NCBI GenBank assembly: GCA_000149265.1
Contig: CH003028.1
Coordinates: 2,588,129 to 2,652,128, forward strand
From: Ciona savignyi
Taxonomy: Eukaryota; Chordata; Ascidiacea; Phlebobranchia; Cionidae
Direction: 5' to 3'
Length of the DNA: 64,000 nt
Shown: positions 11,601-24,900 of the stretch, piece by piece
Numbering within the stretch: the first letter of the stretch is position 1
How the letters are laid out: each line of letters opens with the position of its first letter
Notes under the pieces: generated by a model
Seen by the model: the letters and a program-made list of their open reading frames with translations, nothing else
Database searches by the model: none
What the model was told of the DNA's origin: nothing
Program-made: the position numbers and the translations under genes

Positions 11601-12940
11601 TTGTTAAATTTTAGGAACTTCATTGCTGAGTCAAATGGTGCAAACATGTTTCACAAGCAAAAACAGGTTGTTCTTACTTTGGTTTGCTGCAAACTGGATG
11701 AACATCCTAAAGAAACAATCTGTCGTGTTTTCACTAGCAATTGAAATGGGACTGGTGAAGTCAGAAATGTGAGATTGCTTTTATATTATTTTTAAACTTT
11801 AACCAATAAATTAGCATGTTTGAATGTGCAACACAATGTTGAGTTATAAAGTTAGTTTATTTGGTTTATTATCACATATTAGTAGTATGGCTGAACTTAA
11901 ATTAGTGTTGGTGTAATCCCTCCTTTACTTATTTTAGAAAATATATTCAAATATAGGAGAAGGATAGGATAGTGAATGGGAAAACCAGAAGGGGTTAACA
12001 CACAGGCAATCGTCAGATCACCTCATGCCCATCGTCGGGTTACTGGAGCTATCGCAGTGTGTTGTATATGATAGACACGTTCCTTTAATTTGGTAGAACC
12101 CATTAATCCGCTGGGTTTAGGCAATGTCCATAAAGCGCCTTACATAACCATTAAACCAACAGGCCAGACGTATATATGTCTTATAAAATTTCAAAAATAT
12201 GTGCCATGTTGGTGTAGTATTAAAACCAACCGCTTGTGTTTTAACTACAATAGTTTTGCCGTTTGATCTGGTGTCCTTGACTTTAATTAATTATGTCATT
12301 CTTCTTTAATGTAACGAAGGATAAAAATAAACTTAGTAAATGGAAAATTTTGTTAGATTAAAAAACGAAAAATTTTGTTGGATAATAAGCTGATTTAGTT
12401 TGGTTTATTTGTTTATGCACCTTGAAAACTATAATTACAGGAACACACTTTAAAAACATAACACAAAAAATAAAAATTAACACAGCATGTTATGGAATAG
12501 CATAATTAAAACAGCTAATAGTAAACTGATGCTTTGATATTGCGACATTATATTGTAGGGTAGTTTAATGAATGAAATAATTAAAAAATGCAATATAATT
12601 AATATATTTCATATACAAGAATTAATATTGGATAAAGTTATTTATTTATAATACTATGATTCATGTCCTACTAGAATATCTGTGACTAAGTATCCTACAC
12701 TTAATCCTTTCATTTTTTAGTCAAACTAAGGGGGGCATTGGGTTACTGCATCTGATGGGTAGAATCAATGAGATGAAACCAAAGGAAGCCCTTGCTTTTA
12801 TTGATGCTGTAAAATCTGTACAATCATGTCATCATGACCCAGTACCACACTCACATGATCATGACATTCCATCTACTTCAAGTTCAGTCTTCCATGAACC
12901 ACAACAAAGTGGGGCATGCGATTCTACAACTGACAATCAG
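8684..12940 (+). CDS. RNF213-like gene, exon block 1: CARD-like/helical N-terminus
   Basis: Exons: 8684-8795, 9350-9442, 9919-10060, 10168-10312, 10496-10622, 11295-11423, 11615-11768 and 12721-12940. The first two encode a helical unit (LLSIFDDILTGGECQTIL, then SRAVKLVNSLHKSDKKW) with the spacing of a CARD death-fold. The fifth and sixth give a second similar unit (LPNMIGSLLTRQDCKDIA, then VERKLNSPTLST). The remainder is helical (NRLFLLWFAANW, GGIGLLHLMGRI) and ends in a His/Ser-rich stretch (HDHDIPSTSSS). Vertebrate RNF213 has nothing like this before its linker. CARD is inferred from hydrophobic pattern and length, with no search run. Confidence 0.65.
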
Positions 12941-15900
12941 GTTTTGTAATTTTTATTGTTGTATTGGGCACATATCTGTATTAGTAATCATTGATATACA
13001 AAATTTGTATTTAATTTTTTAATTGATTAAAAATTATTTTTACATTTAAATAATCATTACCTGTTTTTATTCGACCCCACAAAACAGTGACTTTTTGGCT
13101 GGATATTGATACGTCCAATTTTTTATCCCAATTATTTTCATAAAATGATCTTATTATAAATAAAAAAACATTCAAGCTTCAAAAAAAGCACTTGGGTATA
13201 TATTTTAATATGTTTGACTGTTTAACATTAAAATTCATCAAAACCACTCCGGTAAATCAAGCAGTTCGGTTTTGTAACTACAATTTTTAGATTTTATTTA
13301 ATTTTAATTTAGAATTAAAAGTGAACTAAACCAAGAAATAAGTAAAGCTCTGTTAAATTTAATCAAATTTTAGTTGGTTATTGAATTTTATTTTTTACAT
13401 TAACGCCTTATTTATACCACAATTAAAACCCCAATTTAGTTTGTTAGAAGTATAAATTCCAATTAAATAAAATTGAGGTAGTTATAGCACATTTGTACTT
13501 TTTAGTTACATTATTGTTATAACTTTATTGCAGTTATTGGTATACCTTCTCTTTATCAGTATACCATTTTGTGTTATTTAGGAACTATTATATCATTTGT
13601 TTATTGTCAAGAGTTAGGATTCTGTTTAAAGCATTGAAACTAAGTTTTTTTGGTGGACTTTTCATAATATCACGGACACTTTATATATTGTGATTTTGCT
13701 TACAGCTAAATGACTCCAGTTCTATGGGTTATACTACAACACAGTTTGGAGAAAATGTAAGTCACTTTAATATCGACATTACATTTTTATCCTCATGTGT
13801 GACACAATGTCAGTTGTTTAACATGGTAATTATCTAAATCCTTAAACATACAATCATGTTTAAGTAGCTATTACATTGTTTTCAATGTCAACAGTTGAAA
13901 TTGAGCCTTGTCTTAAGAGCCCTTATTTAGAAACACAACCAGTCCAAAAGTGTTCATGATGCAGATTGAACCAAGCACTACTTAAGGCATCACCAAAGAT
14001 AGATAGAATATTTATGTTTATTCCCGTGGATGGGAAAACCAAGGTGGTTAATACACAGGCAATCGTCAGATTACCTACTGTCAAATTACCGGAGTTATTG
14101 CAGTGTGTTGTGTATGATTCACATGTTCATTTAATTTAGTAGAACCCAATAATCCGCTGGGTTCTGGCAATATCCGTTAAGTGCCTTGCCCAAGAATACA
14201 CCCAACTACCTAGCAACCAGTTTCGAACCTACAACCCTTCGGTTGAAAGGCGACGCACTAAACCACCAAACTAATCTGTCGGACATAGCCCCTCATCTTA
14301 GCCAAACAAATACCATTAGTCAATTAAAATGACATACCAATATCCATAAATATAACATTGCAGGCAACTACATCTAATCTGTATAAACATATCCAGCAAA
14401 AAGAAATTGAGGTAATAGTTAATTATTTATAATAGAACTACACTCTTGTTCTTGCTGATGGAAAAATTTGATGTTAAAATACCGACATTCATTAGAATAT
14501 TGAGCCTTCCTATTGCAAATAGTTGTTGCACAGTGTAGAACTCAACTTGGGCAAATCCTTGTCCTACGTGCCAACCCTGTGTTGACAGAGATCGAGCTTG
14601 AGCGCAACTTGACCAGTGATTGCTCCTTCGACAAAAAAAAACACCCTGTGTGTAATTCTTGCAATTTCCACAATATCAACAAAGCATTGCAAAGTACGGC
14701 AAATCAGCACAACCTTAAAACAGCCACGCAGTATACCAGTAGAACAATTACACACCAAAAAAGAATGATTGCAATGACCTTCTCAAACTCGCGGGGACGC
14801 CATGATGGTTAAATGCACATGGAAAAGTGTAGTAGAAATATTAGGTTTGGAAAATCGTAAAAGACCATTACACACAGTGTGTTATATAAAACAGAAATAC
14901 TAATTTATTTTAACCAATCACCAAGTTTTTTTGGCTAGACTTTTTATAATACTACTGACACGTTAAATATTGTATTTTTGCTTGCAGCCAAATGACTACA
15001 GTTCTATGGGTGATACTACCACACAGTTTGGAGTAAATGTAAGTTACTTTAATATCGACATTACATATTTATCCTCATTTGTGGCACAATGACAGTTGTT
15101 TAACATGGTAATTATCTAAATCCTTAAACATACAATCATGTTTAAGTAGCTATTACATTGTTTTCAATGTCAACAGTTGGAATTGAGACGTGTTTTAAGA
15201 GCCCTTATCTAGAAACACAACCAGGCTAAAAGTGTTCATGATGCAGATTGAACCAAGCACTACTTAAGGCATCACCAAAGATAGATAGAATATTTATGTT
15301 TATTCCCGTGGATGGGAAAACCAAGGTGGTTAATACACAGGCAATCGTCAGATTACCTACTGTCAAATTACCGGAGTTATTGCAGTGTGTTGTGTATGAT
15401 TCACATGTTCATTTAATTTAGTAGAACCCAATAATCCGCTGGGTTCTGGCAATATCCGTTAAGTGCCTTGCCCAAGAATACACCCAACTACCTAGCAACC
15501 AGTTTCGAACCTACAACCCTTCGGTTGAAAGGCGACGCACTAAACCGCCAAACTAATCTGTCGGACATAGCCCCTCATCTTAGCCAAACAAATACCATTA
15601 GTCAATAAATTACATACCAATATTCATAAATACAACATTGCAGGCAACTGCATTTAATCCGTATCAACAGATCCAGCAAAGAGAAATTGAGGTAATAGTT
15701 AATAATTTATAATAGAACGACACTCTTGTCCTTGTTGATGGAAAAATTCGATGTTAAAATACCAACATTCATTAAAATATTGAGCCTTCCCAGTGCAAAT
15801 AGTTGTTGCACAGTGTAGAACTCAATTTGGGCAAACACTTGTCCTACGTCCAACCCAGTGTTGACAAATATCGAGCTTGAGCGCAAGTTGACCAGTGATT

Positions 15901-18900
15901 GCTCCTTTAAAAAAACACCCTGTGTGTAATTCGTGCAATTTCCACAATATCACCGAAGCAATGCAAAGCACGGCAAATAGGAAAAACCTTAAAATGGCAA
16001 ATTAGTGGAACAGTAGAACAATTTTTTTAGTTTTTATAAACGCTTAGCTTAACCAAATAACATTTAACTAGTTTCAAAGGGGGCGCCAAAAAAGAATGAT
16101 TATAATGACCTTCTCAAATTTGCGACGTCGTGACGGTTTAATGCACACGGAAAAGTGTAATAGAAATCTTAGGTTTAGAACACCGTGAATGACCATTACA
16201 CACAGTGTGTTATATAAAATAGAAACACTAATTTATTTTAACCAATTAAATTTCTCTTGTTATAATTCTTTATAAAGTGTATTGTGTGGGCATATGTGGC
16301 TAGCTGATAGCTGGTTTCAAACTGCCCAATGTCTGGTAATGTATATAATGTGTTACAGTTCCTTATTTTCTTGATCATATTATTTATATAATATCAGCTA
16401 CAAAATAAGTAAAATGATGTAATTGTTGAAAAATACAGAAAGACGCCAATGGAAACATTCAAGAGCCTCACAATGATGGGGACAGTGAAGTTCCTTCAAG
16501 AGGTAAATCTTGTTTTTTAACCATTGCTCTAGACCAGTGTTTCCCAACCCGAGTCCGCGGTCTCAAATGAGTCCGTGGAAGGTTTAAATGAGTCCGCAAG
16601 CACATCAACAATTTGCAAAACTTTTATTTGTTTTTGTTATAAACAGCAGGGATATGTTTTTATAAACGAGACATTGTAACTCATGATAATTATAAGTTTG
16701 TAGTAGTGTATCGTATGCACATAGTCCAGTTACGCTACACTTTTGACTTACGCTAATTGAAAAGTAATGCACTTTAAGTCCGCAAAGACTTTCTCTGGTA
16801 AGGAAATAGCCCGCGACCAAAACAGGTTGGGAAACGCTGCTCTAGACAGTAGTAGGTAATCCATCCTCTTAGATGTTTTGTATTTAAATCAAAGAATTTG
16901 TTATTTTGTCTCTTTTCTTTTGCAGATTACTTTTCTTTCATTGCTAGAATCCATGTGAAATCTAATCAGTTTTATAAAGCCCAAAATAATTATAAAAAGC
17001 AATACAGTAATCAAACTTTTGATTAAAATATTTATACTAAGTTTTGATAAATTATTATATTGATAGGATATTATATTTCATCCCCATTATTGGAAAAATG
17101 TGAAACAGTTATCACACTTGCAATCAGATAATCTTGTGTACAAAAAATAGTGTTATTGCTTAGGTAACTGTCAGAATACTACACGCCACTGTTAAGTTAA
17201 TAATGCACTGTGTGGGGTAAGATTGAGACAAGTCTTCAGTTTTGGTGCAACCCTTCAATTTACTTGGCTCATGGGACATCCATTAAATACATTGCCCAAA
17301 GCACAACCATATAGCTAGTGACCAGTTTTGATCCTGCCATATTTTGGCTTAAAAATGATGCCTTAACCCAAGTTATTCAGTCCAAAATGATTTTTTAAAA
17401 ACAGAAATATCCTTATTTTATGAATTAACTATTATACTATATCATCCTAACTGTAGGATAATATGACAAGAGAATATTTATATAACCATGCATGATGACA
17501 TTTTTTAATAGAAGAGAAGGCATCAAATGATGATTCAAAAGCTAAAAACAATGAAAGCATGGGACAAAAATCAACAAGCTCAGGTTCAGAACAATTTTCA
17601 AATAAAACAGCTTCACAGGACCAAGATAGTCAAACAACAAATACAGGTTTCGTAATACACTTTTCTAGCATTTTTCTGGCTCCCTTATTCAAGCCACAAA
17701 TCGTTTGTTATAAAAATTATTTTTATTAAACTTTATCAAATGATTTAAAGTAAAATTATTTTACAAAAATTCTCCGTTTCCAATTCAAATAAAATTTTAA
17801 CCGAATTTTGTATTTATTATTGGTAATGCTGTGGTTTGGTGTCAGAATGCCTAGGCCTATAACAATAAAAGATTTGTTCTAATTATTTTCTTTTTTCGAA
17901 AATCAGATAAGAAGACAGCAAAGCAATCGAAAAAAATGAAAAAGAAAAAGAAAAGCCAAAAACAAACAAAAATAAATCAGTCTCAGACTTCTTCAAACAA
18001 ATCAGAAGATCAAACTAAAACAGGTTTTACAAATCTTCTACTTACAATGTTTTATAACTTAGAACAGTAAAATGATATTTTACTATTTTCTAAAAAAAAA
18101 ATGAAACAGTTATCATTTGGGCAATCATAATATTATCGTGTGAAAATGCAAGATAGTGTGATTACATGGGTAACTATTAGGTTACCACAGCCCATTGAGT
18201 TATTGCAGTGTGTTATGTATAACAGAGACATTTATTCAAATTTAATACAATCCTGTAATGCACTTGGATTTGGACACAATCACTAAATGCATTGCCCGAG
18301 CCCCAGTCAAGTAGCTAGTGTTCCAGTTTCGATTCTTTAATCACACTAACCCATTAAGCTATTTGGCCTTAATGGATTGGTAAAAAAAGATATCATTATT
18401 ATATGAATTACAAATAACTGTAAGATTATACGGCAACAGAATATTTATATAATCATGCACGATAACATTTCTTAACAAAAATCTTTTTAAAATAGTAGAG
18501 AAGGCAAACGAGGATTCAAAAGATAAAAACAATGAAATCAAGGGACAAAAAGCAACAAGTTCAGGTTAAGAACAATGGCTGCCTTATTTGAGCCACATAC
18601 GAAACATTATTTTAATTTTTTGTTATTAAACATTACTAAACGTTAGTTTTCAATTTCCAATTCAAATAAAATATATACTTCATTACCACAGAAGTTGTTA
18701 AATTTTGAATTTTGTATTTATTATTTATACTGCAGTGATTTGTTATCAGAAGCTAACATAACAGATTATGCCTATAACAATAAAAAAGTTTGTTCTAAAT
18801 AATTTCTTTTCCAAAAAAACAGATAAGAACAAAGAAAAAGACCTAAAAAATATGAAAAATGTAAAGAAAAGTCAAAAACCAACAAATCAGTCTGAGTCCT

Positions 18901-21900
18901 CTTCATCTTCACACAAACCCGAAGTTCAAACTAAAGGTTTTAAGTCTTCTATCTTTTTTTACTTGGCCAAATAATGAACTGATGATGGGCTCGTCACTAG
19001 GAACGTTTTTGTATAAGAGTAGATATATATATCGGTTATGTTTACCATTCGGACACATAACCATACTTTTTAACTTAATTTAGTAAAATAAGATTTTATG
19101 GTTTCTTATAAAACAACTTGTCCACCAAATTTAAACTTTCAGATGAACCTGGTTCAAAAAGCAACATCCGAACCTTAAGTTCTGGAGTTCAGACTGCGAA
19201 GAAGGAACTTATTGATTCGAATCAGTTGAGCTGCATTAAAGAATGTGTTTTAAAACAAGAGACTCTTCAATGTGGAAATCAAGGTTTAGGACATATTTTT
19301 TGTTGATGTTTTTGTTTTTCAAACATTGCTTTATTTTTTATCAGAATTTGTTGTTGAATTTCGAGCCGTTGTTGATAAACAAGAGAGCGTTCCTGAAGGA
19401 TATCAACTCTCACTTATGGTCCACTGCAAAGGAGAAAAATTACATTCTATGCATCCTATAAAATATCAACATCACAGGTTTGAAATATTCTTTTATTTAG
19501 GATATTCATCTAACTACCATCTGTTAACTCCACATACATACTGTAGGTATATATTATGGACCTTTAATGTGTGAATTAATAAAACATAAATGTTTGACAT
19601 GGACTATGAGTTTGACATGGTGTGAACATATAAGAGACATGGTATGAGGTGAAATTAAAATATATGACCTCTCTGGCCATAATCCCCATTATTATCTCCT
19701 AGGACTACTGATGTGTAATGTCTGCCGTTTTGTAAAGCTGAAATAATCAAAGATGGCTATCATTGCAAAATAAGTGATTACTGTTAAAACTAGTTTTTAT
19801 TCAAAGTTATTCAGCGTAGTTTTCAAGCGTTAAATATAATACGGAACTATTTTCTTTTCAGTGTAACTGTGCACCACATTGCAATGTTAATCCCAGAAAC
19901 ACATCGCAACAAAATTGTTTATAAATATGTCCTTGCTAAGCATGGAGATGAAAAGTGGGAGATTTTGCCACAGTGGTATCAAGGAATTGTGAACAGACAT
20001 AAACATGCTCTAAATGGTCCTGAATTGTTTTGTATTTATGATAATAATTATGCTTTATTTAGCACTTATCTGATAAACGTTTTGTAGCAGTGTTTATCAT
20101 ATTCTTTACTTAATATCCTTCTATTTTGTATTACTAAGAAACAGCAGGCCACAACCATAATAAACAAACTTATTGGCTTAGTTAACTGTTTTACTTATAT
20201 ACAAGTTTTCTTTAATTAATATAGTTTTTTTTGTCATCAAAAAATTATGTATATCGTTATATTTGCAGAACAACGAAAGCATGTCATATTCTGTGATGTT
20301 GTTGGTTTTGAAAATGATGACTTAAAAACAACTCACAAATTTCAAAGCATGTACTCTCGCAACGTTTATGATCATCTACCATTACTTAACCCTGATGAGG
20401 TTGTCCAGGGTGATACTGATCTGATAATGTTTGCCAAAGTAATAACTGAATGGATCATATGTGCTAAACAGGGGATAAAATTTCAAGGGAACAATGAAAA
20501 AGTGAACATCTTACCAACATGTGTAAGTTTTGCATCGGTTTTAAAAACTTACTGTTGGTGACTTTTTGCTTAACTTGGCAAATTCAAAGATTACCTTGTG
20601 ACTTCTGTTATCCATTGGTTCAATGCAACATCCAGTTTAGTACTGGCGAATAACTTGGTGGTTTACCTTTTGTGGGATAACAGTGTGGGATTAAAAGTGG
20701 TCGCAATCTAGTCGAGTGTGTGCTTAGAAAAATAAAACAGGAATATCCTATGTTATCCTAGTTCACATTATCAGACGTGATAACCAAACCAAGCACATAT
20801 TTGGCTGTGGTGTTTATCATTATTTTTATTGACAAGAGGCTAAATATACTTCCACTATAATCCTTTTGAGCGAGTCACTTAACCCACTTAAATCTAATCA
20901 AATTATATCTAATGGATTGGGAGATTTACATGTGCATATCAATATATTCTGCACAACAGAAAACACTGCTGAAGAGATATATCAATGAGAATACAACAAA
21001 CAAAGAAGTTCCAACCTCCATGGAGTTGATTGCTAAATCTGTGGAGATTTCAATGTCGATTTTACTTTCTTTACATAAATCGAATAGCACTCAACTTGGT
21101 GATGAAAAACTGTGGAAAGCCTTATGTAAAGGTTTATGTTTGTACAACATGGATTCTGAAACTATGCAAGTTTTGTTCACAAAACTGATGACTCTCTTTC
21201 CAGAAGGGTAAATAACTTATCTAATTAAGTCATATGATTAATTATAATGTATTTTATTAAGGGCTTTTATATTCTATCCCGCATGGAAAACCTAAGTGCC
21301 ATTAACCCACAGATAATATTCATAAGATTATCTTGCTGCATATGTCAGGTTAGCATAACTATTGCAGGGTATTATTTATGATTAAGATCTTTATATTGTT
21401 TTATAAAACTCATTTATCCAATGGATTCAAAATGTCTTCTAAATGCCTTGCTTAAGAACCAAGAAAACTTGGCTGTAAATACACAATATCGTGGTATTTG
21501 AATACTGCTTAAAGGATTTCATGTATAAGGTTTGTTGTTTTTAATCCTCAGTATTATAATAAATATAAATCTTTCCTTATACTGCATATCAAACGAAGGG
21601 CATCAAAGATTTTACTGTTTTGATTTCCCTGAGCAAAGCACCAAAGTGATCCGACACTCAATTTGTTTTACTTAAAATGTAAACTTTTTGAGGTTGTACT
21701 TTAATGTTTATGTGTTTAGCAGTGCTTTTGAATAATCATGTTATAACTTGATTGTATTTTCCTGCACCTTGGAACACATATTACCTTCCTATTCAAATTT
21801 GTCCATAAAATTTAGTCCGGCCCGGTGGTCTAGCGGTTAAGTGCGTCGCCTTTCAATCGAAAGGTTGCAGGTGCGAAACTGGTCGCTAGCTAGTCGGTTG

Positions 21901-24900
21901 TGTCCTTGGGCAAGGCACTTTACGGACATTGCCTGAACCCAGAGGATTATTGGGTTCTACCAAATTGTAGGAACGTGTCTATCATATACAACACACTACA
22001 ATAGCTTCGGTAACCCGTCGATGGGCGCGAGGTGAACTGACGATTGCCGGTGTGTTAACCCCCTAGGTTTTCCCATTCACGGGGATAAACATGAATATCC
22101 TATCCTATCCTAATATATTTGCAGAGATGTCCAAACTTTGTTAGAAGCACTGAAAGAGTTATTTATCAAATCAAAGTACATTCCTCAAAGTCTTCAGTTA
22201 ATACCGTTGTTTTACCTCATACAAAACGATGGGAATCCTACATTTTTTGATGAAGTGTGGTACAAAGAAATATCTGGTCTGATTGACAAACACATTGAAC
22301 CACGATTATGGCAAACCAGGTATATTAATTTGTTAACTTGTATCTAAGCTTATAAATGGATGTGACCCATATTAAATATAGAGTTGGTGACCGTTCGTCT
22401 CTTAGGGTTTTTCTTTCTTGAGACTGGATATCTAATCACTTTCAAACTTTCACATGGTAAATCACTTTTTATTTTTATCCCCATTGCCATCCACACAGTA
22501 TTATTTTAAGTCCAATTAATTGGCTTAAGTGAGTGAGCTGCTTTTCAGCCGAAGGGTTGTACTTTCGGTCGCTAATTAGTCTGCTAGGTCCTTGGGCAAG
22601 GCACTTAACAGACCTTGCCTGAATCCAATACATGTTAGGTTCTCACAAATTAAAGAAACTACTAAATCATACACAACATACTCCAATACCTCCGAAATTA
22701 TTTCCTAAGCCCTGTCATTTTAAGATGACTGCTTTCCGAAGTGCAGGTCTTATACTACATATATAAATCTTCTTAATCCATATTTTGAGTATGCTGATGC
22801 TACTTATAATATGCAGCTTGTTAGAAGACAGTGCAACAATAAAACTGATGAGTCAAAGTTTTCCAAAAATGCTTCAAGTTTACCAGCAGATGTTGCAGTG
22901 TTCAACTATTGTTGAAATCATTGAAAAGGATGGGGAATTTAAAAAATTATTTGATTTCCCTTTCTTTTTGGAACAGCTTGCTTTGGAAAAAGAAATACAT
23001 AAAACCCAGGTAGGTGTTTGTACATCTTTTTAAAACAGCTACATTTAAAGATAAATAACCTAAAAATGATAACAGGAGATTCTGGGCAAAGCTACAATTG
23101 TAGAATGGATAAATGATGAAATTCGCAAATATGCTGATAGGGCTGAAAGTATACGGTAATAATATTAGTTTGAGGTGTATTATCCTAGTGTTATTTTATG
23201 TATTAATTTCCATTTTTAGAAACCCAACATCTGATCAGGTTAATCAAGCACTTAAAGTTGTGGAGACAATGCGCAACAGCTCAGTACAATTACTGGATAA
23301 AGCTTGCAGAACTATGTTCGAAGTGGAAAACCTACAACTGGTTTGTTTGGAAATAGCCTTCAAGGTTTTGGATCTGCAGGCACAGTTAGTTGAGGTACTC
23401 AACCAATTTAAATACAAATAAAGGCATGTTGATAACCAGTTTAATATTATTGAATGACAATTATATGAAACAAATCGGATATATTTATATATATCAATGT
23501 GAAAATATTTGATGCACACTGTAATGTTACCACAGCTATTACGAATTAAAAGCTGTCTCTTTAACCAAAAATGCAAGTAGAACCTATATTTTAATTGAGA
23601 ATCTAGTAGAACCTATATTTAATTGAGAATAAAGTCATTTTAAATTTCAGTTAGTAGAAAAACATAGTACAAGATCATTGTGTACTTTTTAATAATAAAT
23701 TATTAATAATAACCCAATATTTTAACCCAATTGTAAAGTGCTTATTCAGGGCAATGTCTGATAAGTATATTGTGCCAGAACAGAGCATAATATATAAGAT
23801 GAATTAAACAATAACCTGTTCTGTATTGTTAGCACAATAATTTATGATTCAACTAATATGTTGTCCTACATGGGGGCTACAGCCAAAAATAATGATGTGG
23901 CTCTACTGTCAGATTATCCGACCTATCCTGACCTATGCTTCATTAGTGTCAGTCAGCGCAACATACCAGCGCAATATACAGGACAACCTGCGCAAGGTTC
24001 AAAGATTAGCCTGCCTATGCATCACTGGCGCCTTTAAAGGCACCCCCACAAGGGCAATGGAGATGTTACTTAACCTCCCCCCGCTGCACCTGTACCTCCA
24101 GGGCACAGCCATTAAAACGGCACACCGCCTGAGATTTTTAGGCCACTGGAAGGGGACTGGTTACTCAGTGTGGCACAAGAAAAGTCATATTGACATGTGC
24201 AACCAAGCAATGGAAGATATCCATCTTCTCTCATTGCCAGTGGATTGCAGTTCCTGCACTCTCCATCTGGAACGCCATTTCGCAATTCAGATCAGCGACA
24301 GTGACAACATCACTCCACCTGTACGACTATCTGACCCATCACAGCTTGTCTGTTACACTGATGGGTCACGACTAGATGGATCGACTGGTGCTGGCGTACT
24401 TATTCAATCCACCAAGTTTGATTACAAATTCAGCTTTCCACTTGGAAGCTTCCCCTCAGTTTTTCAGACAGAGATTCTTGCATTAAATTATGCTGCAAGG
24501 ATTCTGCAGTCTTGGAACACTGCAAAAATGTCCATCATCATTCACAGTGATAGTCAGGCTGCTCTGAAAGCTCTATTGAGCTTGAAGATACATAGCCCCT
24601 TGCTGCGAGAGACATGGTACCTTCTTCACAATCTTGGAGGGCTTAATCTTGTGGAACTTTGCTGGATTCCAGGCCACTCGAACTTTGATGGCAATGATCA
24701 AGCTGACGAGTTGGCTCGTGACGCATCCAGCACTGCCTTCATCGGTCCAGAACCATCCCTCTGTATTCCTGTCTGCTCTGTCAGAACAGAATTGGAGGCG
24801 TGGATGAGCCGAAAACATGCTGAAGAATGGAGACAACACTGTGGCTGTCGTCAGACGAAGGAGTATCTTGGACAAGGCCTATCCCTGTCCAGGGAACTTC

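Noticed and set aside
14513..14812. 99-codon frame in duplication A as a gene
   Set aside because: The copy at 15790-16140 is disrupted by indels and lacks coding constraint; it is intronic.
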